From contig VJWM01000187.1 of the NCBI GenBank assembly GCA_010909165.1, positions 62,001 to 126,000 on the forward strand: DNA of 64,000 nucleotides. The letters run 5' to 3'. A model generated the notes under the pieces. That model was not told the origin of the DNA. It worked only from the letters and a program-made list of their open reading frames with translations, and did no database searches. The DNA is from Anthoceros angustus. Its lineage: Eukaryota; Streptophyta; Anthocerotopsida; Anthocerotales; Anthocerotaceae. Of this stretch, positions 23,355 to 35,262 are shown piece by piece; the stretch's first letter is position 1, and each line of letters begins with the position of its first letter. The position numbers and the translations under genes were made by a program.

Positions 23355-24820
23355 GTGTCGGTGATGAGATGCAGGGTGGGTGCCTTTTGCATCCACAGGC
23401 TTAGGGCGAGCATCTGCGAGCAATGGCTAGCAGCAGGTTTTCCGGGAAGAGCTCCCCCTGACCTGACTTCAAGGAACCAAGGTTTAGGAAGGAAGCCAGG
23501 AGATGCACCACCTCGAACTCCAAAACGATCTTGGAGGATGGTTCTGACCCTGACAGGCGTGCCTGCAGGACATAAAGTGGCGTAACGGGTGAAACCGTGA
23601 GCAAGCTATGCCATCAGGGTCATCTCCGTGAGGCTGTTGAGGCTTTGGGAGTTCTGGTGCAGATAGGATGTTACATTTCCGTATCTCTGTTTTATGCTGT
23701 CCTGAAGGAATGTGTAGTCCAGAACGATCTTGCTCTGTGTGGCCGTGTACATGATTTCACGGTGAGAATGGGTTTGGTGAACATGTATGCAAAGTGTGGC
23801 AGCTTGGAATTTGCTCAAGGCGTTTGTCACGGACTTGGTCAGAAGGATGTGTGATTGGAATGCCATGATAGCAGGGTATTCCCAGCAGGGCATGTTCGAG
23901 GAAGCTTTTTGTCTAAACAGTATGATGCAAGAAGGAGGCTTCGCTGTACCCAGTTGCGTGACATTTGTGTGCCTCCTCCAAGCATGTGGAAGTGTTGGGG
24001 CCCCGGCGTTGGAAAAGGGGATGCAACTTCATGAGCAAATTAGAGAACAAGGACATCAAGCTGATGTGTTGGTAGCCACCGGTTTGGTAAACATGTATGC
24101 AAAGTGTGTCAGCCTAGAGGATTGCTCAGGGAGTGTTTGAAGATCTTGGTAAAAAAGATTTGGTGACATGAAATGCGATGATAGCAGGATATTGCCAGCA
24201 GGGAATGGATCAGGAAGCCCCTTGTCTATACACGGTTATGCAAGAAGAAGGCTTGGCTGAACCCAATTCTGTGACATTTGTATCCCTTGCGGGCATGTGC
24301 AAGTGTGGGCACCCCAGCTCTGGAGACGGGAAAGGAGGTTTATGCAGACGTTAGAAAGCAAGGACATCTCGCTGATGTCTTTGTAGCCAGCAGCTTGGTA
24401 GACTTGTTTGCCAAATGTGAGAGCCTAGAAGATGCTCAGAGCGTTTTTCACGGACTTAGGCGAAAGGATGTAGTGACATGGAATGCCATGATAGCAGGCT
24501 ACGCCCAGGAGGGTATGGTGCAGGAAGCCCTTCATGTCTACAGTGCTATTCAAGAGGAAGGCATTGTTCTGTCCAGTCCTGTGACATTTGTGTGCCTGCT
24601 GCAGGCATGTGCCACTGTGGGGACCGCAGCTCTGGACAAGGGGAAGCAGCTTTGTGCACAAATCAAAGAACAAGGACATGAAGCTGATGTATTGGTGCCG
24701 CCGGGAGGGGCATGGAAGCCGCCGGGACAGAGCTGGTGGGCAGATATGGAAGGACAGGTGCATAGCTTTCTGGTTGGGGCTAACAAGCACCTCAAGAGAA
24801 AAGGAAGGCTGACCCGGTAA
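23355..24820 (+). pseudogene. PPR gene relic D
   Basis: The only relic of the 9.5-24.8 kb cluster on the plus strand. 23410-23520 resembles the leader of gene B (GRAPPDLTSRNQ). 23597-23850, 23850-24140 and 24278-24700 are P-L-S modules (MYAKCGSLEFAQ, CNWNAMIAGYSQQG..., VTFVCLLQACATVG). The end jumps directly to the PG box (PPGQSWWADMEGQVHSF) and stops. Several frameshifts and the loss of the S2-E1 part make it non-functional. Confidence 0.85.
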
Positions 24821-24977
24821 GTTCGACAGCATCATCAGGATTTGGTTCTCAGAATCCTTATGGCCATGGAAGGAGACGATCATCTCTGAGCACTTTCCCG
24901 TACATACCATGGGAAAGGCTACCTCGGAAAGCTTGCAATAACGCCGGTTTCGCCAGAGTGTTAGGCGTCGATTCGAA

Positions 24978-26580
24978 GTGGCGAAATGTGGCGAATCTGG
25001 TTTTGCAAGAAGACATCTGCATGCAGGGATCGGAGCCCGGATCGATCCTGAGGTTGTTGAGGAAGAACGATGCGGATGCAACGACCTGCAGCGACGGAAA
25101 TCGCTGCCTGTCATGATCATCTTTAACCCCGCTGCGGCATCAGGATGCCGACATGCACGCACATTACTGGGCGGCGTTGCGAACAGAGCTTCGTACAACA
25201 GAACCGTGGCGCCTGCGCTGGGATCGATTTGCTGGTACTCAGAGACGCCAACACCGAGCCAGGGAACAGTCGCGTATCTGCGGAATTGGAAGAACGGAGC
25301 GCACCTCTACCTTGTGGGCACAGCGCATATTTCAGCTCAGAGTGCTGAGCAAGTACGGCAGGTGTGTGATCCAGTGGACATGGTCTACAGGTTGCATTCT
25401 TCCGCGACTGTCAAATGTTGAGCTCACCGGGAACACTTCTGATTCATGTGTTGCAGGTGATCAACGAGGTGAAACCTGACGCTATTGCGGTATGGCGTCT
25501 TCTAAGCTAGCATAAACCTGAGCCTGGATGTCGATACTGGTAGCCCTCGTGCTGCGTATTGCACTGACCGGAGCTCCTACTTCCTTGCCTGCTTTTGTCT
25601 GCGTGGTTGGACCATGTGGCCGCTGTAGGTTGAGTTGTGCGAAGCAAGAGTAAAGAGCCTGCAGTCTGAAAACAGAGCGCCTAAGAGCTTCATCGAATTG
25701 CTTAAGATAGTTTTCGGAACCAAAGGAGGGCCAGGGCAGAAACTTCTCGGCTTGGTCATGCACAGCTTCTACGAGCATTTGCGCACCTTAGGGTTGGAGC
25801 CTGGGAAGGAATTCCAAGTTAGTAGAGCTGCAGAAACAAACTTGGGAACCTGAGGGAGGACTGACGGTGTCGTTGGGGAATGGTCCCTATTGCTGCCAGG
25901 TTGAGAAGCTCACAATAACTGATGTGTCGTTTTGCAGGTAGCCATTCAGGAGGCTGAACGCCTGGGAATAAAGCTCTACTGCATTGATCAGGATGTCAAT
26001 GTGCGTATATCTGGTTATAATCCAATGGGCTGTTTATCAGATTTGAACTTGGGTGCTGTTTTTCCATTGTCAAATGCATGTTTTCATCGAAACAAAGAGT
26101 TATCTTTGTTGCAGCAGATGTAGTATGTCCCTCCCTTGGTTACTCTAGTTTTTGCAGGTTACAATGAAGAGGTTATGGGATGCCCTTTCTGTGCGGGATC
26201 TCTTCCGCTTGTATACGCAGGTACCCAAACCCTGGGTTCATCAAGCTATGGCCGCCAGTCGGACTGGCAACCCCGGCGAATGGGTAGAAAGTGTCAAGAC
26301 AAGGGAAGTCGTGAGGAGCATGTTTCAGGACATGGAAGCAGCAGCGCCAAATGTGGTCCGTTTCCGAGTTTTACGACTGCAGTAGCAATGGTTCTCCCTT
26401 CAACCTCAGTGCAGATGTCATTCAATGTCGTTTGTGCACATTCAGGTAAGAGTGTTAGTGCATGAGAGGGATGAGGTAATGGCAAAACAACTACGACAGT
26501 ACGAAGGAACCATCGTTGGCGTTGTGGGTATGGCTCATATGGATGGTATCGAGCGCAGATGGAGAGAAGCTGATCAATAG
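24978..26580 (+). CDS. TraB-domain protein (plant TRB family)
   Basis: Six or so exons: 24978-25361 (ends GAHLYLVGTAHISAQSAEQVRQ), 25458-25489 (VINEVKPDAIA), 25629-25817 (VELCEARVKSL to LGLEPGKEFQ), 25939-25998 (VAIQEAERLGIKLYCIDQDVN), 26158-about 26361 (VTMKRLWDALSVRDLFRLY to VVRSMFQDMEAAAPNVV) and about 26447-26580 (VLVHERDEVMAKQLRQYEGTIVGVVGMAHMDGIERRW, stop). The GTAH and GMAHMDGI motifs are the two histidine signatures of the TraB/PrgY fold, a presumed metalloprotease or membrane-regulator family; one plant member works at ER-mitochondrion contacts. Introns are about 96-160 bp with GT-AG ends. The start at 24978 is the first Met of the frame; a longer leader upstream is possible. Confidence 0.82.
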
Positions 26581-26980
26581 GCAGACCGTTCAAGCTAGGT
26601 AGGCGGGAGCAGGCTCAACAGGTGATGTACACGAGCCCAGTACTATTTACAATCAGGGTATTTCCGCGTGACTTTCCTCTAGCAGTCTCTAAAATGATCT
26701 GGGGAATTCCGTGTTACGGAAAGTCTGTTCGCTCGACGTCATTGCAACCTGTCGGCGTTGTTTTTGGCAGGAAAAAACCGATGCTTCCGGATGTTCTCAA
26801 ATCGCCAAAAGGTAGAAGAACTTATGTGATCGGAGACAGATGCTGCTTTGCTATGGTATGCGATAAACACCGCATCACTTTAGGGCCTGTGAAGAAGTCA
26901 GAAAATGCAGCGTCCATCGTCCAGTTCAGTACACGTTACAGTCATTTCCACCAGACAAGTGCCCACAGTCATGTTTTTTT
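26581..26980. other. intergenic, downstream of TraB gene
   Basis: Probably the 3' UTR and spacer; no other gene seen. Confidence 0.4.
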
Positions 26981-26984
26981 GTGT

Positions 26985-27130
26985 GGCCTGCCGTAAGGCA
27001 CAAGCACTTGAGCACGCCATCAGGAAGGCAAGAAAGAGTAACGTTGTCCGCCACAATCAGGCCCTCCTGCTCCATTTTTCCATATGGATCAAGTGCCTCT
27101 TGGCCGAGCCCCTAATTTGCATAGCCAGTC
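26985..27130 (-). pseudogene. PPR module scrap
   Basis: About 145 bp matching the L-S part of the roughly 300-bp PPR modules at 28.6 and 47 kb (compare CTTCAGAAGGCAAGCAAAAG with ATCAGGAAGGCAAGAAAGAG). No frame is preserved. Confidence 0.65.
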
Positions 27131-27505
27131 TTGTGTAAGAAGCACCTCGGTGTTACCGGCAGTTAAGTATCCGGCACCTTCCAGATCGCCGCGTTTGCAT
27201 ACATGACGCCACCGGAATCAGGCCCCGCCTCCACTGTCAGGACCTCGGGCGCACTCATCACGCCTCCCACAGCTACAGGCTGAATCTGGCTAGCGCAGCC
27301 TCAATTCCACTGAATCTGACCCCACTTGCATGCCTGCACCCCCGATCCCTGATCTCCTACAGTTGCTCGTACCTTGCAGGTGCGCTCGCAGGACTACGTA
27401 ACGCAGCCAGATTGCAAGCCTCCATAAGAGGCAGGTGCGTGACCCACAAGCCCCGCAGTATTCTCTGGCATACAGGCTTGAGTACTGGCTAGTTCTTCAT
27501 TGCTC

Positions 27506-29659
27506 TCACGGTCGACCCTTACAACTGCAACAACCAGCTGCAAATCGATGCACACGGTACCCATCCCTCACAACAATGTCTCTCTGTTCAAGCATTGACA
27601 TGATGTCCGTGGAACTGTGGCAGTCACTGCACATGCGTAGATTCTTCGTTACCACCAGAGGTGTCCCACTCGGAGTGTTCAACAAACCAAACGCCAGAGC
27701 TAGCTTCTCGGCATGCCCACAAAGCACATCTTCCTTTTCCTTCTCACACACAGGCTTCAACACCAACTTTGTGTGAGGCACGTGGCCCCCTTCCTGCTTC
27801 AGACGTGCATTGGTGCTCTCTACCTTAAGCGCGATATCCTCCCTCCTTTCTCCCACCAAAAACCTCTGCACCTGCTTATTCACCTCAATGCTCGCCACTG
27901 CACGTTTCTTGTTAGCTCCTGCAACCTTTCTCAGTGTCTCAATCCTGTCTACATCGGTCCACCTGCCTGCATCTGCGTAGGCATTGGCCATGAGCACATA
28001 CGCAGACGCCCTTTGAGGGTCCAGCCTAATAATGCTTTCAAAACACCACATCGCCCTCTCCAAATCCCCGTGACCTTTGCAGGCATTTAACAACGACGTC
28101 AAGCCCACAACATTGCTTTGGCCCTCACATGATAATAGCATCTTCTCTGCCTCATCTAAGTGGCCGGCACGACCAAGAAGATCAATCATGCAATTGCAAT
28201 GCTCAAGAGTCGGTTTGATGCCATGCTGTTCAGCCATGGAATCATAGTGCTTGCGACCCTCGTGGACCAGTCCCTTATGACTGCATGCTACTAGAAGGCA
28301 AGTAAAAGTAGCACCATCAGGCTGAATACCGGCAACTAACATCTCCTCAAAACAAGCTAGTGCCCTGTGACCATCATCACAAGTACCATACCCAGATATC
28401 AGGGCAGTCCATGTCACATGTCTCACCATTGTCCGCAAGTCCTGTTCTGAATATGCTGTCAAAAACCCGGCGTGCGTCTTCCAGTTCACCACATTTTGCA
28501 TACATGTCCACCAGGCAGTTAGCCACCAGTATGTCATCCAGCAGTCCTCTTTCGACAATCTGCGAGTGCAGCTGCCTCCCCTTCTGTAAGGCACCAGTGC
28601 TTGCACAGGCCTTCAGAAGGCAAGCAAAAGTAACATGGTCAGCTGAAACGAGGCCTTCTTGCTCCATTTGTCCATACGTGACAAGCACCTCTTGGCCGAG
28701 TCCTCTTGGCCGATATCAGGGCGGTCCACGTCACCACATCCTTTGTGTTCATGTTGTCAAAAACCTGGCGTGCATCTTCCAGTTCACCACATTTTGCATA
28801 CATGTCCACCAGGCAGGTGCCCACCAGTCTGTCATCCAGCAGTCCTCTTTCAACAATCAGCGAGGCAGCTGCCTGCCCTTCTATAAGGCACCAGTGCTTG
28901 CACAGGCCTTCAGAAGGCAAGCAAAAGTGACATGGTTAGCCAAAATGAACCCCTCCTGCTCCATTCGTCCATACAAAACAAGTGCCTCATGGCCGAGCCC
29001 ATACTGTCAAACACCTGGCGTGCATCTTTCAGCTCGCCACACTTCGCATACATGTCCACCAGACAGTTGCCAACAAACAGATTGGTAGGAATGCCACTGT
29101 GCAACACGTCACAGTGCACTTTTTTGCCAGATTCCAAGTCGGAGGCAAATGCACAAGCTTGAAGGACAGCTACAAAGACGTGACCATTCGCCTTCACCCC
29201 TGACCTCCGCATCTCATGGTACAGTTGTATGGCCTCATTAGGCTTCCCATGTTTAGCATGTGCAGAGATGATGGAACCCCACGTGATAACATCTGGTTTG
29301 CCTAACCTGGTGAACACATCCATGGCCTCCACTAGCCTCCCTCCACATGCATACATGCGCAAGATACGGTTCCCCAAGTATGCATTTGACTCGTACCCAA
29401 GTTTGACACTGAGATAATGAACTCGTCGACCCACAACCAAATCCTTCTTAGCTGTGCACAGTTTCAGCAATATCCAAGGAAACGAGCTGCTCATCAACCC
29501 AAGCTGGCTTAAACATGTTTTACCACAGCACCTCGCCGGACCCCTTACGCCGGAAGTCAGGCGAACGGGAGCTCTTCTTATCTTGTAGGGTTGTCCCACC
29601 AGATGGTAGGCTCCAGAAAAAATTGTCGCCACAAGTGCTCCTGCTCCTGCATGTAGCAT
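27506..29659 (-). pseudogene. PPR gene with DYW:KP (GRP-ending) domain, copy KP1, frameshifted
   Basis: 29659-28910 encodes a leader and L-S-P-L-S modules up to VFDSM, then loses frame. 28920-28377 holds two shortened modules in changing frames. 28606-27506 reads openly through P2-L2-S2 (LEHCNCMIDLLGRAGHLDEA), E1, E2, a PG-box equivalent (NKKRAVASIEVNKQVQRF) and a complete deaminase domain: GHAEKLALAFGL (HxE), CSDCH, and the end HRFAAGCCSCKGRP, stop. In ordinary editors the last residues are DYW; GRP marks the DYW:KP class linked to U-to-C editing. Zinc ligands and the catalytic Glu are all kept. The frame also breaks in the last S motif (near 28440), so the whole gene is probably dead although its catalytic end looks conserved. 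Sister of KP2. Confidence 0.8.
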
Positions 29660-30146
29660 ATCAGGATTTTGGTACGGGTGCTTGCATAGTTTAGGCTAAT
29701 TGTACGCTGACAGCTAGTTTTCATGCATAGCCGATCTACTCGATTCACCGGCTATTTCCTTGTATGCCCGTCCTTGCATCTACCAATCTATACATAAACA
29801 GTGGACCAAACAACTTTCTTTAACGGCCTAGTATTTCCAAGGGAGTGCCGGCTTCCTTTGTGTGAGCTCTTTAGTGCGAGATTATTTATTTTCAAAGTTG
29901 AAGTTTATAATTGTGAACAATTCCTAGAAAATAGACTTTCCTCGTGTAGGAAGCTAAGAAAGCATCCGGTGCCATGGTTGCTCTATAAAGCAAACATGCT
30001 TTGAAGAATGTGGATGGTAAAGACCTACAAACTTGCGGAACACCAAAAACTTAGTGCGAGTATTGCACTCACCTGTAAAACTAGCACATGGATGCCACAC
30101 CGCGACAACTAGTTATGTGATTAGAACCCTAACCATAACAAGCAAA
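29660..30146. other. intergenic, 5' of KP1
   Basis: Leader or promoter side of KP1 and AT-rich spacer. No gene seen. Confidence 0.35.
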
Positions 30147-30272
30147 AAGCTTGACACTCATCACACAAGTCCCTTATGTTGCAGCCTCAAGCTTGACACT
30201 CATCACACAAGTCCCTTATATTGCAGCCTCAAGCTTGACACTCATCACACAAATCCCTTAGGTTGTAGCCTA
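30147..30272. repeat. 42-bp tandem repeat, three copies
   Basis: Units start AAGCTTGACACTCATCACAC at 30147, 30189 and 30231; 90-97% alike. Confidence 0.9.
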
Positions 30273-30412
30273 GACTTAAAGTTGTATGCTTCACCGCTTG
30301 CGCTTACGTACACTTCCATCACATACAACACTGCTTTACTACTCTCGCTCGCAAACTAGCAATAACTAGTGCTGCAGAATGTTTAGCCAGTGGCTAAGGG
30401 CAAGATTGGTCA

Positions 30413-31617
30413 AGAATGAACCATCTTGGTTCTGAGAATATTGATGCACAACTTGAGGATAATTATTTACTTCCTATTAGTGTGTATTCTACCACTTGTA
30501 AGGATAGGAACTCTAGTCAAACTCTTTCTTTGTCAATAGACACTGGAAGTAGTTTGACATGGGCACAACTAGATGGGTGTGAAGTGTGTTTTCAAACAGG
30601 GGAAGCCGATTTCTCGCCTAAAGATTCACACACTTGCAGTGCACTCTCATGTAAAGATCCACTTTGTCATTCAGGTGCAGACGTGACACGAAATTGCCAG
30701 CGTACCCGAATCGGAAACGATGAACTGTGTGCTTACAAAGTAAAGTATGGAGATGGAATAATAACATATGGATGGCTTTTTAACTGACACGTTATCTCTT
30801 GGAAGTGTTGACGATGGATCAGACTTCACAGAATTTTTATTTACATTCGGTGTTGGTAATATACAAAGAGGGATGTTTACCCCAGATGAGTCAGGAGTAC
30901 TTGGCCTTAGTAGAGGAGATTTATCCATGAATACACAACTGCATCCGTTCACTGGTGGTGTATTTGGATGGTGCTTATTACCAGCATCGGAATCTTACTA
31001 CGGAGACACCGGAAAACTGGTATTTGGAGATGCTACTTTATTTGTTGATAAACGTTTATTAAGCACTATTTCTTTATTGGTCAATAGTAAATTTCCAGAC
31101 ACCTATTATTATGTAAAAATTGTCAATATGTATGTGGATTCATACAGATTTTACATCCCTCAAGACCAATTTGACATCAAGGCTGACGGCAGTGGAGGTA
31201 CTATAATTGATACCGGAACTATAGTGACATACTTTAGTCAAACCATATACGATATTATTGCGAAGGATGTAATGTTTCAAATGATGCCAAATCGTCCAAT
31301 AACATCGAAAAACTTCCATTTATGTTATCCTGAAACTCCTGGAATGCATCTTGTAGATGTTTCTTTTGAGTTCGATGATCCAAAAAATCCTATTAAGTGG
31401 ACCACTCAAAAATCTATGGATAAAAACGAAGCAAGATCAACATCCCCTTAAAAATATGATATGTCTTATGATCGCTCCAAAAGCCAATGGTGAATTTCCT
31501 CAAAATGTGATAGGAAGCTTAATGCAAAGAAATACCTTCATAGCAGTGGATACTCATGATTCTAAGGTATATTTTAGGCAAGAACTTGCTCCCAAATGTG
31601 AACTTAATTGGTTGTAA
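30413..31617 (+). pseudogene. nepenthesin-like aspartic protease, copy 1 (broken)
   Basis: Homologous to the copy at 43.4 kb from LGSENIDAQLEDNYLLP to the C-terminal ELNWL. Both active-site loops are kept (LSIDTGSSLTW at about 30530; IIDTGTIVT at about 31207). The signal peptide and propeptide are missing. An extra T in the T-run at 30776-30781 shifts the frame after GWLF, and a net 5-base deletion near 31405 shifts it again (stop at 31451 in one frame; 31357-31617 carries the end). Not translatable as one protein. Confidence 0.85.
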
Positions 31618-31619
31618 GG

Positions 31620-31900
31620 TTTTTTTAGTATGTTATTAGAGCTAGCTCATTTTAGATAGTAGGTTTTAAAACCTTACAACCCATCACCTACTATAGCTAG
31701 CTCTAGCTGATAGGCTTTCTAAGCTCATTGTAAGGTTTTTAATTTAAACTTTGCTGGACTGTGATGACTAGCGTGACAGCCCATTGTTAAGGCTGCTCTT
31801 TGCATTATTTTTTGTTAATCGAAAGCCGAGCTTGTCCCGCCGGAACGGACGAGCTTGAAAACATTGTGATAACTTTTAATAAACTCAACTTCCTCAGCTC
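31620..31900. other. 3' flank of protease copy 1
   Basis: Contains an imperfect palindrome around 31640-31720 (AGCTAGCTC ... GAGCTAGAGCTAGCT-like) and a stretch near 31760-31830 also found after protease copy 2 (near 45450-45520). Confidence 0.5.
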
Positions 31901-31973
31901 GGGGGAGTAGCTCAAATGGTAGAGCGCCCGTTTCGCATACGGGAGGTAACGGGATCGATGCCCGTCTTCTCCA
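31901..31973 (+). tRNA. tRNA-Ala (anticodon CGC)
   Basis: 73 nt, full cloverleaf: acceptor GGGGGAG/CTTCTCC, D arm GCTC...GAGC, anticodon stem CCCGT/ACGGG with loop TTCGCAT (CGC at 31934-31936), T arm ACGGG/CCCGT with loop ATCGATG. The A54 loop is typical of eukaryotic nuclear tRNA-Ala. No encoded CCA and no intron. Confidence 0.95.
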
Positions 31974-32004
31974 CAATCTGACAGAAGAATGAAAAGGTGT
32001 TCGC

Positions 32005-32009
32005 TTTTT
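32005..32009 (+). terminator. Pol III T-run terminator
   Basis: First run of five T after tRNA-Ala, 31 nt beyond its end. Confidence 0.6.
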
Positions 32010-32233
32010 CCGTTCTTTAAAGTCATGTAATATGTTCTAAGACGGTTTGGGTTGGCGGCGGCGGCGGCCAGTGACACCCTTCGATGACATTCATCGCAGT
32101 ACATATGTACTGTTAAAAGGACTGTTTCATGACAGTTGGTGTCACTGCACCTCCTTGCCTCTCATCATGGCGCCCTGCTTTGTCGCAGTGATGGAAAGAG
32201 TGGGCACTTGGCTGGCGGTGGTGCGCTCCTGGA

Positions 32234-34773
32234 GTGACGCTCCTCGACATTGGAGAGCTCAGCAATGTCCGACCTGCGGCGCTGTCGTCTGAGAGGCCCT
32301 GGAATTTTCGGGCGGGGGCGGCAGGATTTGGGGTGGGCATGGACTCCCAGACTTCACGCTGCGGTGCCCACAGCCGGAAACGGGCTGTCAGAATCGGGGC
32401 ACCTGCGAATTGGGCGAAGCGGGTGGCGAATCGGTTTCTGGGCTGGCTGCAGGACGAGTGGGAAACTTCGGATGCCCTCAGGCCTGTGGTCCGCTTCTGG
32501 AACAAGCATGTCACATTTTACCGTCTGCATCTCACCTACTTCATCGTCTTCGCCGTGGTGGGCACCTTGCTCGTCTGGCTGTCCCCCAAGCGGAACGGCC
32601 AAGTCCCGCTCATCGACGCGCTGTTCGGCGTCACCTCCGCTCTGTGCGTGACGGGCCTGTTCAGTCTGAAGATGGAGCAGTTGTCGGTGTTCGACGAGTC
32701 GGTGCTCATGGTGCTGATGCTGCTGGGGAGCCAGGTGTTCACTTCCCTGTTGCCGGTTTTTGTGAGAAGGTTTTATTTCCACCGCTATCTGAGGAAGTAT
32801 ACTCGGGACAAGGGCAGGCTGGAGAAGGGTGCCGGGGGCACTGACCTGGAGGAGAATCCGAAGCCTGTGTTGCAGACCCAGAGCTTGGGGAGAGGTACCG
32901 GTGTTGGGTTGGAGTCTCCCAGGTGGTCGGAGGATGAGCAGATTCAAGATGAGATAGTGCACCACACTTGGTCTGGGGAGATGTCCAGGAAGGAGGCCCA
33001 GAAGCTGGCCATGGTGAGGAACATCTCCAAGGCTCTCAGTGCCAGGCTGGCGGAGAGGGAAGGCGTTAGGATTTCCAAGAGAATGCAGCAGGGTGGAGAG
33101 GGTAACGAGGATGAGGAGTTTATGGATTTGCCGACATCCAAGACTCTGGAGCATGAGGCTTTGACGTACCTGAGCTGGCTCGTTCCTGTTTACTTCTTCG
33201 GAGTCCAGGTTGCAGGCTTTTGTATCGTTCTTCTCTACTTCGTCGCCGCACCTCATGCTCTGCAAGCTCTCAAGGAGCGAGACGTGAATCGCACCTTCTT
33301 TGCCATGTTCACGTCTGTGTCTGCATTTGCAAATGCTGGGCTTACCCCGATTGATGAGAGCATGGTGCCGTTCAGGAAGTCTGTCCTTCTGCTCCTGAAT
33401 TACGGGGTTCTCATACTGGTGGGCAACACTCTCTTCGCACCTGTCATGAGGTTCTTCATCTGGGTGCTGTCCCGTGTGGCCAGGAGGAAGAGCAGGGCTG
33501 TGTGCAAGTATCTTCTGGATCATCCTCGGAAGTGTTACACTCACCTGTTCCCTCGAGATCAGACCCTTTGGCTTGTTCTCACGGTCATGGCATTCAATGC
33601 AGTTGAGTTCATTGCTTTCTGCGCTCTGGACTGGAGGTCGTCTGCCCTGAAAGGGTTGGGGCCAGGCTACAAGGTGGCTGATGGCCTCTTTCAGTCCATC
33701 AACACTCGCAGCTCAGGCTTCCAAGTGATCAATTTGGCCCAGCTCTCCTCCGCCATGCTTGTGCTGTATGTGGGCATGATGTGAGTCCAAGCCAATCCAA
33801 TGCCTGGTGCCTTGTTTTCATACTGATGTAATCTGTTGCTGCATCTTGTTGGACTGCTTAGTTCTTCAATGCTGCCAAAGGTGACAAGAAGTTTCTCGTG
33901 TTTCAGGTACATCGCAGCTTACCCTGTCTTCTTGTCTCGTCAGAACACGAAGGCAGCACAGGAAGTTTATGACGAATCAGATCTTGGCGTGTACGCCAAT
34001 AACTGGGAATCAGAGTTAGTGGACAGCAAGATATCGGTGCAAGCCAGGAATCTTCTAGCACGTGATTCTGCTTACTTATTCGTGTCCGTGTTCTTGATCT
34101 GCATCCTCCATAACAGACAGACCAAGAACGATCCTCTCAACTTCTCCATCTTCAACATCATTTTCGAGGTCATCAGGTGAGTTGCAGCCTCCTCTGCGCA
34201 ACACCAGCTGCAGGCAGAGTTTTCATGTCAGCTGCCTCACACTCACTTGTGCTTCAAATATGCAGTGCTTACGGAAACGTGGGACTGTCCGTGGGCTATA
34301 GCTGCGATTTAGCAAGAAAAGTGCAGCAGAACATCGACTGCAAAGACGTATCCTTCAGTTTCTCTGGCAAGTGGAATTCAGGAGGCAAGGCTATACTTGT
34401 AGTGGTCATGTTCCTGGGTAGACATCGAGGGCTGCCAGACAACATCGATTCCGCAGTGAAGCTGCCTCGGCGTAAGGAGTTTGATGTCAAGAGAACCCGA
34501 AGCCTTTCAAGGTTTAGGGATCCTGTGCTGTGGACTTCAGTGCAAGGGAGAAGTTCTCGTGGAGGCTTCGACATGAGTGCACCACCAGGAGAGACCACAA
34601 CCATTGAAGCTTCCTCACTCCGCCAGGACAACACCCCAAACCCTAGGCCTGCTCAAACCCTAGACCAGGGAGTCATGGAGGTTAGTGGGAGCACATGCAG
34701 GCAGTCAAACCCGGAGCCTGAAGCTGTTGCTTGCCGTGACCATGCCATTTCCATGGAGAGCACCACAGCATAG
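32234..34773 (+). CDS. HKT: HKT/Trk-type K+/Na+ transporter
   Basis: Three exons: 32234-33780, 33907-34176, 34266-34773; both junctions keep phase (GMMYIAAYPVF and EVISAYGNVGL). The protein of about 774 residues has the four membrane-pore-membrane repeats of the HKT family. Filter positions read SALCVTGLFSL, SAFANAGLTPI, NTRSSGFQVI and SAYGNVGLSVG: Gly at all four, the pattern of K+-permeable (subclass II or Trk-like) members rather than the Ser of Na+-selective plant HKTs. A long charged cytosolic loop (about residues 190-300) and a Ser/Pro-rich tail of about 130 residues after the last helix are extra. Plasma membrane is expected. The first Met is used; 32336 is an alternative start just before the basic stretch. 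GC-rich codon use contrasts with the flanks. Confidence 0.9.
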
Positions 34774-35262
34774 GAGTAGATCTCCAGTCTGCAGACAGCA
34801 AGAGTATAGGTAGGATCTGTGTACAGTATATCTTACAGTCGGCCTGGCCGGCAATCAAAACGGTAGCTTGTTCCAATGCCATCGAATTCTCCCCCGCGCT
34901 TCTGGCGAAACCGGCAGCGAACGTGGGACTGGGACGGCGTTGTGGCGAATGTCTCGCAAGCATGGGACCGTACCATGGCCTTCCCATTCACGGATTCAAC
35001 ATTTGATTGCAGAAGTAGTGCACGGCGCGACGCAGGCAAGCTTGATTGCAAGACATATGTGGCCATCGTTCCTTGGAGTTGAGGAAGAAATCCGCTATAG
35101 GGCTGGTCATTCTGGTCAGAAGGCCCTGAATTTTACAGCTTTCTTCCTCTTCTGCCTCTTCCTTCGTCAAGCCAGCAAACTGCAGGTCACGTTTTGGTCC
35201 CGGTGTCTGATCAGTTATGTGTTTCGCTTGGAAGACGTCACTGAAGCTTTGCCCGCACAGCC
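34774..35262. other. intergenic, 3' of HKT
   Basis: No gene supported; should include the HKT 3' UTR. Confidence 0.4.

Noticed and set aside
24425-25198. 257-codon minus-strand frame
   Set aside because: Overlaps PPR relic D and the first TraB exon on the other strand; no own homology.
32354-33544. 396-codon minus-strand frame
   Set aside because: It is the antisense of the HKT exon, with no family signal; GC-rich coding produces long shadow frames.
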